This document shows, in pieces, positions 15,567-23,864 of a DNA stretch of 64,000 bases (within the stretch, counting starts at the first letter, position 1; every line of letters begins with the position of its first letter). The position numbers and the translations under genes were made by a program. A model generated the notes under the pieces. The model saw nothing but the letters and a program-made list of their open reading frames with translations. It searched no databases and was not told the origin of the DNA. This stretch comes from Nocardia asteroides (GTDB taxonomy: Bacteria > Actinomycetota > Actinomycetes > Mycobacteriales > Mycobacteriaceae), in NCBI RefSeq assembly GCF_900637185.1, contig NZ_LR134352.1, forward strand, positions 3,648,001 through 3,712,000, given 5' to 3'.

Positions 15567-17831
15567 TCAGCCGCCGTACTCGTTGATCAGGCTGTCGACG
15601 TCCCCGATGACAGAGATCGGGTCGCCGGCATCGGCGGGCAGGAAGACCGCGATCTCCCCGTTGCCCAGGTCACCGATTCGCGCCGTCGCGGGCCCGAAGC
15701 TAGGCACGCGTACCGGCTTCCAGGTCCGGCCGTCGCGAGAAACCCACAGCGCGGGCGCACTCATCCCGGCCTGTTGCAACCGGCCACCGGCGATGAAGCC
15801 GGCGGGGCGGGCCGTGACATCGGCGAGTGACTCGCCCCTGGCCAGCTCGACGGTACGCTGCCAGTCGTCTCCGGTGATCGATTGCAAGATCGCCGACCTG
15901 CCGTCGACGGTGCCTTCGGCGACGATTCCGGAAGGTCCTGCCGCGCAACCGGACAGTTGGCCGTCGATGTCGTCGAACGGTCCCAGATTCAACCGCTGCC
16001 AGAGCCCATCGAGCCGCCACGCGGCAGGAACCGCGATGCCGGGCGACCGCTCGACCCATCCGACTGCGATGGGATCGCCCGTCGGGGTTGCGCAGACATC
16101 GTTGATCCGGGAGGACAGTTCGCCGTCGGTCTGGATGGGCATCTGGTGCCAGACCATACCGTCGAGGGAACTCCAGATCTGGGCGGAACTCCGCGTGGTG
16201 AAGCCGACATCCGGTCGGCCCCGTGCGGTGAGAATCCACCGATCGCCGAAGTGGTCGAGGCTGTCGAGATCTAGCGTGGTCTCCGGCTGGAACCCCGAAA
16301 CCGACTGCCAGTCAGCCACATTGGGTGACCGCCACCAGCCACGCGCCGGCGCCGACCCTGTCGCTGGATCGTATTCCGCGCCGAGTACCACCTCGACACC
16401 GTCAGGGCCGGTCGAAAGAAGTGCGCCGTGCATCGATTCCGCTGCGCGCGGTTGCCAGTCTGTCTCGATCGCCGAGTCGCCCTGCAGTGTGACGAGCGTG
16501 AACTCGCCTGAGCGCGATCGCCGGCCGTTCGGCTCGACCTGCCACACGCTGCGTCCGGTGCGAAGCAGCCGACGTGCGGGATCGAGCACGATCGGCCAAG
16601 CGAACGGTACAGCGCGGCTGGACAATCGCTGAAGATCGGTCCAGGTGCGGTCGGCAGCGAGGCGGCCGATCCGGACGCCGCCGTCGTCGATCAGGCCGAC
16701 GATCGAGCCGTCGAGTTGCGCGACTACCGAGCCGTGGGCTCCGCTGTACTTGTTGTTGTCCGTGGTGCCCGCGAGTTCCCAGGAACCATCGCCGTTGCGC
16801 CGATAGAGCCCGGCCACCGGGGCGTCGGGTCCCTGACCTATCGCGGTGACAGTGCCGTTGGCCGCGATAGGTGAGCGCAGCGAAACACCGCTGGCTGGGG
16901 CGAGATCGGTCTCCTCTGAGGGCACAGGGACCCGCTCGGGTGTCCACGAAACACCGTCCGGGGAGCGCCACGCCGCCGGTAGCGCCGGAGCGTTCGGTCC
17001 GTTGTCAGCACGCACGGAACCGACGAGCGAAAACCCGTCCGGCGTGCGGGTGAGTCCGCCGAAGTAGCCGCGGTCGCCGGTCAATCGGATCCGCGACGAC
17101 CAGCTCTTCCCACTGTCGCCGGAGTGATAGATCACCGGTGCCGTGGTGGCGCCCTCGGGTCCGGTGGAGGCGAGCAGGACGACGGTCGGCCCCGCCGCGA
17201 CCAGCTCCCATCCGGCGAGCCGCTCACCGGAAGCGACTGCGGGCAGTGGCACCGAGGTCACGCTGTCGTTCGCGTCGAGTCGCAGTAGGGCCTGTTCGCC
17301 GTCACTGTCCGTGCCGAGCAGGACCACGCTCGTACCGTCGACGCTGAGATCGGTGACCTCGGCCCCGCCCGTGAGCGCCTGCGGCAGTACGCGCTCGCGC
17401 CAGTGCCTGCGATCGGTGGACGTCCACAATTTGTTGGTCCGCAGGCCGTCGTGCCACACCGACCCCACGAGCGCCGTCAGCTCCGCGCTGCCCTCCGCCC
17501 AGCCGTCGAAGTCGCCCTCGACGGCGTCGGTGACCGGAGCTCTGGACCACGCCGCCGCGTCGTCGGACAGCCACACCGCCGGTGTGCCAGGCCGCCCCGG
17601 TTCGGCGTAGCTACCGCCGATCAGCCAGGGCAACCCGGCCTCGCCGGGAACCAACCGCCCGGCGTCCACGGTCGGCTGCGTGAGGCGCATGGACTCCGGC
17701 ACAGCGATCGGCTTCACCGCGGCGGTCGGCCACCGGTGCTCCTGGCCCGGACCCGCGGTGCACGAACTCGTTACCGCGACGGCGAGCGCGCACACTGCGA
17801 CAGCACCAAATCCCCGTGCGAGTCGAATCAT
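15567..17831 (-). CDS. Large lipoprotein with Asp-box (BNR) beta-propeller repeats
   Basis: 754 aa. The N-terminus is a signal sequence with a plausible lipobox ending at Cys24 (VTSSC). The body has several SxDxGxxW-type Asp boxes: SGDSGKSW, SPDGVSW, SSLDGMVW and SRDGRTW. These mark sialidase-like or WD-like propellers. No sialidase catalytic Arg triad is evident, so it is more likely an extracellular binding or structural propeller than an enzyme. ATG at 17831 has AGGAGG 8 nt upstream; frames extending further upstream lack a signal peptide. It is divergent from a small secreted protein. Confidence 0.82.
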   Translation of the reverse strand: MIRLARGFGAVAVCALAVAVTSSCTAGPGQEHRWPTAAVKPIAVPESMRLTQPTVDAGRLVPGEAGLPWLIGGSYAEPGRPGTPAVWLSDDAAAWSRAPVTDAVEGDFDGWAEGSAELTALVGSVWHDGLRTNKLWTSTDRRHWRERVLPQALTGGAEVTDLSVDGTSVVLLGTDSDGEQALLRLDANDSVTSVPLPAVASGERLAGWELVAAGPTVVLLASTGPEGATTAPVIYHSGDSGKSWSSRIRLTGDRGYFGGLTRTPDGFSLVGSVRADNGPNAPALPAAWRSPDGVSWTPERVPVPSEETDLAPASGVSLRSPIAANGTVTAIGQGPDAPVAGLYRRNGDGSWELAGTTDNNKYSGAHGSVVAQLDGSIVGLIDDGGVRIGRLAADRTWTDLQRLSSRAVPFAWPIVLDPARRLLRTGRSVWQVEPNGRRSRSGEFTLVTLQGDSAIETDWQPRAAESMHGALLSTGPDGVEVVLGAEYDPATGSAPARGWWRSPNVADWQSVSGFQPETTLDLDSLDHFGDRWILTARGRPDVGFTTRSSAQIWSSLDGMVWHQMPIQTDGELSSRINDVCATPTGDPIAVGWVERSPGIAVPAAWRLDGLWQRLNLGPFDDIDGQLSGCAAGPSGIVAEGTVDGRSAILQSITGDDWQRTVELARGESLADVTARPAGFIAGGRLQQAGMSAPALWVSRDGRTWKPVRVPSFGPATARIGDLGNGEIAVFLPADAGDPISVIGDVDSLINEYGG

Positions 17832-17989
17832 CGAAGAGCCTCCTGTCGAAATACCTATGACCACAGATGCGATCCGGGCGAGAGTCAGTTCGTCAGGAGA
17901 AGGGAAGATCCAGCGGCATCGAACCGAAGCGGTGGGCTGTGGCATCTGCTGAGTACGACCGAACGTGTTTCGACCCGAAGGAGGACCGC

Positions 17990-18235
17990 GTGTACTCACC
18001 GGTTTTCGCGGCAATCGCTGTCGCTATTCTCTGCTCGCCCGCAGCATCGCCGAATATCGCCAGTGCTGGATTCGCGCCCGTGTACATCGGCCCGTTCGCC
18101 TCTGAAGACGAATGCACCACGGCGTCACACGGGGTGGGAATCCGAATTCCGAAGGACGAAAACGGGAACGACGGTCTCGCGTTGATTCCCGAGTGTGTTC
18201 TGCAAGCCGATCAGCAGTGGTATCTCAAGACCTGA
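17990..18235 (+). CDS. Small secreted protein with GPF-x5-EC motif
   Basis: 81 aa, starting at GTG 17990 behind GAAGGAGGACC. Residues 1-26 form a signal peptide (AAIAVAILCSPAAS core). The mature part contains YIGPFASEDECTTA and a second Cys in IPECVL, so one disulphide is possible. A second island protein (28506-28817) shares the secreted layout and a GPF-x5-C motif (WFGPFQTQLECEAE), so the two are probably distant paralogues. Function unknown. Confidence 0.7.
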   Translation: MYSPVFAAIAVAILCSPAASPNIASAGFAPVYIGPFASEDECTTASHGVGIRIPKDENGNDGLALIPECVLQADQQWYLKT

Positions 18236-18245
18236 CCGTCAACGA

Positions 18246-18896
18246 TCAGCGCAGCCCGTCGAGGACGGCTGCTCTGACCGGGTCGCCCACCGACAATTCC
18301 TTGGCGACCCGCCGCCAGGCGTTGCGACCCGCGGTTGCCGACCCGAGTACTGCGGCCGTCACCGCGGCGGCGTGGTCGGGGCGCAGCGCTTCCCGGGACA
18401 TGATCGAGATCTCCAGATCCTCCGACATCGTCAGCGCGGTGGTCGTCAACTGGCCGCTGAGTGCCTGTTCGTCAGCCGAGTACAGCACCACCAGGTGTTC
18501 GCCGCCGTCGCGCACGGAGATTCGGACGATATCGCCTGCCACCGCGTCGGACCCGAAGGACCGCACGGTAATCAGAGTTCGTTCCGGACCGGCAGGAGCG
18601 CGGGTGAATTCGATGCCGAGCTCGGTGTCGAGTCGGCGCTGCGCGGTGCGTTCTGCGGGCGATTCCCGCGCCGGGGCCGCGGCCAGCGTATTGACCCGCC
18701 AGCCGGGTACCAGGAAGGACTGCCGCGCACCGAGGAGGGAAACGCCGGCATCCGGCCCGAGCAGTCGGGCGGCGATGCGGGCACCCGCGGCGGCGATCTC
18801 CGCGTCGTCGTCGAGGTTGTCGTCCATCGCGTCGACCAACATGCCGATATCGATGGGTAGGTCGAGCCGGTGCCTGCCCTCATCACGCGCGGTCAC
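18246..18896 (-). CDS. Accessory protein of the sigma-like/Lon-WD40 cassette, copy A
   Basis: 216 aa, no signal peptide or membrane segment. The central part is beta-rich (HLVVLYSADEQALSGQLTTT) and the C-terminus is AGRNAWRRVAKELSVGDPVR. Both parts have counterparts in the protein at 33368-33952 (WLVVLYNDGQIVTAQLAV and LNAWRNLALMLPPDSPLR), so the two are paralogues. GTG at 18896 overlaps the stop of the sigma-like gene as GTGA, which indicates tight coupling. A sigma-partner or anti-sigma role is my inference; there is no zinc-finger anti-sigma motif. A large convergent gene ends 10 nt away. Confidence 0.75.
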   Translation of the reverse strand: MTARDEGRHRLDLPIDIGMLVDAMDDNLDDDAEIAAAGARIAARLLGPDAGVSLLGARQSFLVPGWRVNTLAAAPARESPAERTAQRRLDTELGIEFTRAPAGPERTLITVRSFGSDAVAGDIVRISVRDGGEHLVVLYSADEQALSGQLTTTALTMSEDLEISIMSREALRPDHAAAVTAAVLGSATAGRNAWRRVAKELSVGDPVRAAVLDGLR

Positions 18897-19690
18897 GATG
18901 CCTCCTCGTCGTCGGTGTCCTCGCGCGCCGCCAGTTCCCGGACCAGCGCTTCGCGTAGCATTTTCGCGCCGGCCGCGCGAAGGCGTTTGACCTTCGCCTG
19001 GTGCAGATCGAGAGCGTCGGCGACCTCTTTGGTTGTTTGCACATCGGCGAAGCTGCCGTCCGCCGCGAGCACGAACGTGGCACGAAGTACGGCGGCGGTT
19101 TCCTGGTGTTCGATTCCCGCCAGCGCAGCGAGCAGAATCGAGCGGTCTGCCAGGCGCGTGTCCTGTTCGCTGGTGGCGCGGTCCTCCATGGTCAGCACGG
19201 CCGCGTCGTAGTCGACCCTGCTGCCCGGATGCCGCTTCTCCGCGGTGCGTCGGCGCCGGGACTGCAACGCCTGCCACTGAAGCTGCTGGAGCACGTGGGT
19301 TTTCCAATGTCGAATCCGTTCGGCGGGCAGTGTCGCGGTCAGTTCGACCATCGCGTCCTGCGCGACGTCTTCGAAGTCCGAGCGCATGTCGGGGTCGACC
19401 CGCTCGAGCACGTGGCGCGCTTTACCCGCGGCGTATGTCGCCATGGTGACCAGATCGACGCCGAAAATATGAGTCACGACCGCCCCACGTAGATGTGGGG
19501 GTACTTCGCCCCACTTCGCGCCCAGCCAGTTGTCCAAGGGATCATCAGGACTCAACTCGTGCCCCCATTCGATCGGCGGCCGCACCACCGGATGCGGTGC
19601 CCGTAGAGGTCGCGCGCACCCCAGGCCTCGCGCGACTTTCGGCGCCGATTCTACCGTCGGTGGTGGCTGTCGTCCGTCGACCCCGATCAT
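18893..19690 (-). CDS. Sigma-70-like (ECF-type) protein, copy A
   Basis: 265 aa. The segment FEDVAQDAMVELTATLPAER with LQQLQWQALQSRRRR matches sigma region 2 (the usual pattern is D-x-x-Q-[DE] and then a helix ending in basic residues). The C-terminal TTKEVADALDLHQAKVKRL fits the region 4 helix-turn-helix. The N-terminal 80 residues are unassigned. ATG at 19690 follows AGGTCGATAG. It is transcribed away from the truncated Lon-like membrane gene at 19921, with a shared 230-bp upstream region. The paralogous gene at 33936 heads an operon with the full-length Lon-WD40 gene. Confidence 0.75.
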   Translation of the reverse strand: MIGVDGRQPPPTVESAPKVARGLGCARPLRAPHPVVRPPIEWGHELSPDDPLDNWLGAKWGEVPPHLRGAVVTHIFGVDLVTMATYAAGKARHVLERVDPDMRSDFEDVAQDAMVELTATLPAERIRHWKTHVLQQLQWQALQSRRRRTAEKRHPGSRVDYDAAVLTMEDRATSEQDTRLADRSILLAALAGIEHQETAAVLRATFVLAADGSFADVQTTKEVADALDLHQAKVKRLRAAGAKMLREALVRELAAREDTDDEEAS

Positions 19691-19920
19691 CTATCGACCT
19701 CCAGTGCGGGAAGCGTTCCTACACTGATGCCGTTGACAGTGAGGGTGGTTCGCGGTGGTGACGGGTCCCCCGCGGCCTGCTCGACAGCGGCACAGCGTAG
19801 CGGAAATCGGCACTCCATGTCGGTGGGCTGGCACCCGTGGACTGTGGATGCACTGTGCTGAGGCGTGACACTGGAACTCCAGTTGGCGGCTATGCGGCTT
19901 CGCGAAGCAAGGAGTAGGGC
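19691..19920. promoter_or_regulatory. Divergent promoter region of cassette A
   Basis: A 230-bp spacer between sigma-like copy A (minus) and the Lon-like protein (plus). No unambiguous -35/-10 pair stands out to me. The arrangement would allow the sigma-like protein to act on both sides. Confidence 0.4.
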
Positions 19921-21249
19921 ATGTTTCGCACTCAGTTCGATCTCGGTGGTTCGGGGTCGGCTGGTCCCGTTCATGGCGTGGAATATCCGGTCATCGGCCA
20001 ACCGGGCGCGCTCCCGGACCACGTCGTCATCGACAAGCTGACGGGCGCCGAACAGGCCTGGTTGGCCTGTTGCGTCGACGCTGTGGCCGAGGGCGCGGCG
20101 GCTGCCCGCGCGCTGTTCGCGCCACGGCAGGAAACCGTGGTGCTGGCGCGCGCGTCTCTGGCGCGATGGAAGTGCTTCGACCAGGAGGACGATCTGCTCG
20201 TCGAGGAAGCGGATTCGCTCGACGACCAAGGCAGGCGCGAATCCGCCGATCTCTCGGCGGCGCGTGCGTTGGGAAACCTGGCCTGTGCACTGACCGGCGC
20301 GACCGATATCGGCACAGCAGCAGCCTGCTTTCTCGCCCACGCGGAACGCGCAGGGCTGCACTCCGCGGGTGGCATGTCGATGCCCGCCGATGCCACGTGG
20401 AACACAGGGTCAGACCACCTCGGTTCCTTGGTGCGTAGCCTCGGCGAGCACTGTGACGGCTCCGCGCGTGCGTTTGCGATTCTCACCCTGCTGGAATTGG
20501 CGGGGCGCCGACCGAAGACGCTGCGCACCAAGGAGACCAACGTCTTGCTGGTCGACATGTACGGCGCAGGCCACCGGGCAGTACTGCGGCTGACGCTGGT
20601 CGATGCCGGTCCCAGTGGCTTGCATCCCGACCCCGCTCGCATGAGCTTCCTGCAAGCTGACGCGGCGTTCGATGCCGCGCTCGTCGACGCGTGGGCGAGC
20701 AGCGAACTCGCGACTACCGCGGCCTGCGTGCTCTGGTCCGTCACGCTCGACGGGGGTGCGCCCGCCAATGACATCACCGGCGGCTCCCTAGGCGCAGCAT
20801 TCGCCGTTTGCCTCCACTACCTGGCGCCGCAGACGCGGTGGCGCCGATACCTCCGGTATCGGCTCGACCCGTCCTGCGCGATCGCCGCTGAATTGCGCGG
20901 TGAGATGTTGGGCGGAGTCGGTGGCTATCCAGGAAAACTCCGTGCAGCTCAGCAGAATTCGCTGCGCGTAGTCGTCGCCGCCAGCGGCTTCGCCGAGGCC
21001 GTACGCGCCGCACCGCCGCGGTTCGCAGCAAACATCAGCGCCGCCCGAACTGTCGACGAGGCTATCCGGCTCGCCGAGGGCGGGACCGGCTATCGGGTCC
21101 GGGCGGTCTGGTCAGCCGTTTTGACGACACTTGTTGTCTCCGGGCTGACAATTTTCGCTCGGCGGTGGCCACAGCAGTCATGTTCCTACCCCATCGGCCA
21201 GGGTGGGCTGTCGTTCTGCGAGGCGATCTCTCGCGGAAATGGGAGGTGA
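19921..21249 (+). CDS. Lon-like Ser-Lys protease domain plus TM, propeller lost (copy A)
   Basis: 442 aa. Residues 38-385 align end to end with the N-terminal part of the proteins at 29193 and 36835. ANDITGGSLGAAFAV (Ser289) and GGVGGYPGKLRAA (Lys339) occupy the places of the Lon/S16 Ser-Lys dyad. Upstream are the conserved TGAEQAWL and GPSGLHPDPARMSFLQAD segments. One TM follows (about 396-413), and then the protein ends in 30 unrelated residues instead of a WD40 propeller. ATG at 19921 has AAGGAG. The stop (TGA) abuts the stop of the next convergent gene (TGATCA), which suggests that a rearrangement removed the propeller. Confidence 0.75.
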   Translation: MFRTQFDLGGSGSAGPVHGVEYPVIGQPGALPDHVVIDKLTGAEQAWLACCVDAVAEGAAAARALFAPRQETVVLARASLARWKCFDQEDDLLVEEADSLDDQGRRESADLSAARALGNLACALTGATDIGTAAACFLAHAERAGLHSAGGMSMPADATWNTGSDHLGSLVRSLGEHCDGSARAFAILTLLELAGRRPKTLRTKETNVLLVDMYGAGHRAVLRLTLVDAGPSGLHPDPARMSFLQADAAFDAALVDAWASSELATTAACVLWSVTLDGGAPANDITGGSLGAAFAVCLHYLAPQTRWRRYLRYRLDPSCAIAAELRGEMLGGVGGYPGKLRAAQQNSLRVVVAASGFAEAVRAAPPRFAANISAARTVDEAIRLAEGGTGYRVRAVWSAVLTTLVVSGLTIFARRWPQQSCSYPIGQGGLSFCEAISRGNGR

Positions 21250-21945
21250 TCACCTTGGCCAGGAAGGCCTTCCATCGATCTTGATCTCGTCGGGCAGTGG
21301 GCCTTTGAAATGCTTGACTGTCGAGGAGCCGAACTGGTTGAACTCCATTGCCAGCCCTGCGGTATGCAGGCCGCCCATTTTTTCATCCGTGACCGTTTTG
21401 CCAGCGATTGTCACCTTCTTCTTCTTGTCCCAATTGTATCTATCGAAAATGTGGATACGGTAGTCCAGTAGTATTTCTGGTCGATCGCTTCCCGATCCGG
21501 TGTGGGTGATCGTTACCACTCCTGTTGCGCACACGGAGATGCCGCCCATTGCGTAGAACCAATCCGAATGCTCGCTTTGTAGAATGTAGTAGCCGCTCCA
21601 TGCGGTAGTAAATGTGATGGGTGGGTTCGGGCTGGTCGGGTTGGCGCGGGCTGAAGTGCTCACCGCCTCGACGACCAGCCGCTCAGCATGCCGCCTCAGT
21701 CCTGGGACGCTGTTCATTACATCGTCTGGGTCGATCGAGAGATCCTCCCCTTTGTTCTTCAAATAGTTGTTCAAGCCTCTTGCCGCGTTCTTGTATCCGA
21801 TTGCGAGAGCGCCATAGTAGATGCCGCGAGCAACGGCAAAGAACTCAATGTCGTCATCGCGCTCATTGGCTGGTTGTGAATTATGTGGGCCAGCGCCCGG
21901 GTCTGGTTGAGGTGGCGTCGGCATTGCGGGGATTTGAGGAGTCAT
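21250..21945 (-). CDS. Hypothetical protein with proline-rich N-terminus, possible secreted toxin-type domain
   Basis: 231 aa. The first 25 residues are proline-rich (MPTPPQPDPGAG). The middle is helical. The C-terminal 80 residues (YRIHIFDRYNWDKKKK, then VTDEKMGGLHTAGLAMEF and FGSS) resemble a terminal domain I associate with polymorphic toxins and other secreted proteins of actinobacteria, but I cannot name it. ATG at 21945 follows GGAGAACAT. The DNA has clearly lower GC than its neighbours. It lies downstream of a WXG-like protein, so a type VII-exported pair is possible (inference). Confidence 0.6.
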   Translation of the reverse strand: MTPQIPAMPTPPQPDPGAGPHNSQPANERDDDIEFFAVARGIYYGALAIGYKNAARGLNNYLKNKGEDLSIDPDDVMNSVPGLRRHAERLVVEAVSTSARANPTSPNPPITFTTAWSGYYILQSEHSDWFYAMGGISVCATGVVTITHTGSGSDRPEILLDYRIHIFDRYNWDKKKKVTIAGKTVTDEKMGGLHTAGLAMEFNQFGSSTVKHFKGPLPDEIKIDGRPSWPR

Positions 21946-21997
21946 ATGTTCTCCGTGGTGACACGTTGTTCCGGGGTCGATGGAATCGGTGGTTATG

Positions 21998-23098
21998 TCA
22001 GGTGTGGATACTTTCAGTCCACCAGACAGTCTCCGCAATGCCGTACCGCCGGTTCCCGGGGTCTACCGTGATAACTGTTGGAATATCGAACTCTGCTGGG
22101 TTATAGGTAGGGGAGGTTCGTGTGGGGTAGTAGTCCAACGCTTCAGAAATCGCCTCTGCAAGTGTAAATAGCGTGCCGCGGCGTCCAGATGCGGACTGCT
22201 GGAGCGCGGCCGTTTCTGCGGTAATCTGCACTTCCAGTTCAGTGGGGAGGGGTACGCCTGTATCACCTGCCCATGCGCCGAGGGGAAACTCGAATATGTC
22301 GTGTTTGATGGTCTGCAGCACTCTTTCGATAAGATCGGCTGCTTGATTTCGTGCCAACTGTTCGAGGCATTTTCCGGCCGCGCAGATTATTTTCGATGTG
22401 GCTTCCATGTATATACTTCGGTCTGAACTACTATTGCTTAGTTCCAGGAGCTTCGCGATGAAGGATGTCGCCGCCGTTCCCGACCATTGTGAACGCAACC
22501 AGTCGGCGCCCGACGTGAGATTCTGGGCTGTGACGAAGTCGTTGATACCGAGTCTTTCGATCCTCGAGCCGACTTCATTCAATAATTCCCAATCAGCTGA
22601 GAATGGGGTGAGATATTCTACCGTCGGATTGACGCCTAAAGTCGTTGCCAAACCCTTGTCGTAGGGTGTCAGTGTGGTAATTGTTGACTCGATAAGCTCC
22701 TGTATGGAACATTGAGTATCGATATTTTGGTTGAGGGTGGGAAATTGTAGTCCGCCGTATCGTGTCAGGCCTGGCGAGTCGTCCGAGGCGGATATTTCGC
22801 CTGCTGCCGCTATATAAGTGGCATTGTTTCGATCGCTCGATCGAAACAATGCGGCGACTGTGGACAGATCGTTTCCCAGTACTTCGATCGCAGCGAAGTC
22901 GTTATGCGCGCACCGGGTGTATTCCTCGGCAAATCTATCGAATGAAGAAGTCAACCCGCCGCCGATTTCTGAAGTGCCCGGTGGGAACGAGATCAGCGGG
23001 CTCAGTTGGGAGAGATTAGTATTCGCACATGCGGCGATGTCCAGCAAATCCAGGCTGAACCCGTAGAGGCATGATGTGTCGACGTTGATACTGTTCAT
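21998..23098 (-). CDS. WXG100/LXG-like type VII-associated protein
   Basis: 366 aa, alpha-helical, no signal peptide. Residues 40-90 (FDRFAEEYTRCAHNDFAAIE) and about 195-230 (GADWLRSQWSGTAATSFIAK) look like two WXG100-type helical hairpins, the second carrying a W-S-G turn. Proteins of this kind usually carry or escort type VII cargo. ATG at 23098 has GGAACTAGGAG. Base composition is markedly AT-richer than the flanks. The coding sequence contains a perfect 15-bp-arm palindrome at 22821-22852. It lies downstream of EspG and just upstream of the hypothetical protein at 21250. Confidence 0.6.
   Translation of the reverse strand: MNSINVDTSCLYGFSLDLLDIAACANTNLSQLSPLISFPPGTSEIGGGLTSSFDRFAEEYTRCAHNDFAAIEVLGNDLSTVAALFRSSDRNNATYIAAAGEISASDDSPGLTRYGGLQFPTLNQNIDTQCSIQELIESTITTLTPYDKGLATTLGVNPTVEYLTPFSADWELLNEVGSRIERLGINDFVTAQNLTSGADWLRSQWSGTAATSFIAKLLELSNSSSDRSIYMEATSKIICAAGKCLEQLARNQAADLIERVLQTIKHDIFEFPLGAWAGDTGVPLPTELEVQITAETAALQQSASGRRGTLFTLAEAISEALDYYPTRTSPTYNPAEFDIPTVITVDPGNRRYGIAETVWWTESIHT
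22821..22852. repeat. Perfect 32-bp palindrome inside a coding sequence
   Basis: GCATTGTTTCGATCG, CT, CGATCGAAACAATGC: 15-bp arms around 2 nt, inside the WXG-like gene. It could be a regulator site, a hairpin in the mRNA or a recombination end. Nothing in the protein reading explains it. Confidence 0.8.
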
Positions 23099-23141
23099 CT
23101 CCTAGTTCCTTCCACGAATGGGGTATTGGTCGGGGTCTCGC

Positions 23142-23864
23142 TCACCAACTCGCGCCAATTCTTCGAATCATCGCCCTGGGGGTTCCGGGAACGGCGACTA
23201 TGTGATCGGAGCCCACGTCTGTGAGTAGGTAGCGTCCATCGTCGGGATAGTCGAGCCACAGGAATCCGCGGCCGGCGGTGTAACGCGAGTCGATGGCGGC
23301 TCCACGCACTACCGAGATCTCGCCGGTGCCGATGCGTGGTCTTCGGAAGAAGCGTCGTAACTCCGCCGATTCGGGGGTTCGGGACGCTATGCAGTCGGCG
23401 CGAGTGTCGAGGTCGCTGCGCTGTCCGCGGACCGGACCGAGGCTGCCTGCGGTTACCCGGGGGAGGAGGGCGACGATCGCTTGCCCGACGCGAATCGCGG
23501 GAAGGGTGGAGATGGTCACCTCGGTGCCGTACCGACGAGTCGGACCAGGTGCCTGGGCGGCGAGAGTTGCCAGCTCGCCCGAGATTCCCGCGTGTATCCG
23601 GACGGTAGCGGTCTGCTCGGGTCCGTGGAACCCGTAGACCTCGATCCGGTACTCGGGCTCGAGCAACACCGTCAGCGCGTGGTAGAGGTGGTCGTCGAGG
23701 CGGGCGCGGAGGCGCTCTGCGGCGGCCGCGCGGCTGCGGTCGAGGTCGGGGAATTCGGTCGGGTCGGGGATGTGACTCAGGGGGTACGGCAGGCGGTCTC
23801 GGCCGAGTGCTTCGAGCGCGATACTGAAGGTGAGACCTTGCATGCGCCAGCGTGATCCGGTCAT
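23142..23864 (-). CDS. ESX secretion-associated protein, EspG family
   Basis: 240 aa. The opening WRMQGLTFSIALEALGRDRLPYPL and the central beta-sheet region with IEVYGFHGP fit the EspG chaperones. In ESX systems these bind PE/PPE-type substrates in the cytosol and deliver them to the membrane complex. ATG at 23864 overlaps the stop of the upstream PPE-like gene (ATGA), the usual substrate-chaperone order. No EccB/C/D/E or mycosin gene is present in the window, so it must rely on a secretion machine encoded elsewhere. Confidence 0.82.
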   Translation of the reverse strand: MTGSRWRMQGLTFSIALEALGRDRLPYPLSHIPDPTEFPDLDRSRAAAAERLRARLDDHLYHALTVLLEPEYRIEVYGFHGPEQTATVRIHAGISGELATLAAQAPGPTRRYGTEVTISTLPAIRVGQAIVALLPRVTAGSLGPVRGQRSDLDTRADCIASRTPESAELRRFFRRPRIGTGEISVVRGAAIDSRYTAGRGFLWLDYPDDGRYLLTDVGSDHIVAVPGTPRAMIRRIGASW

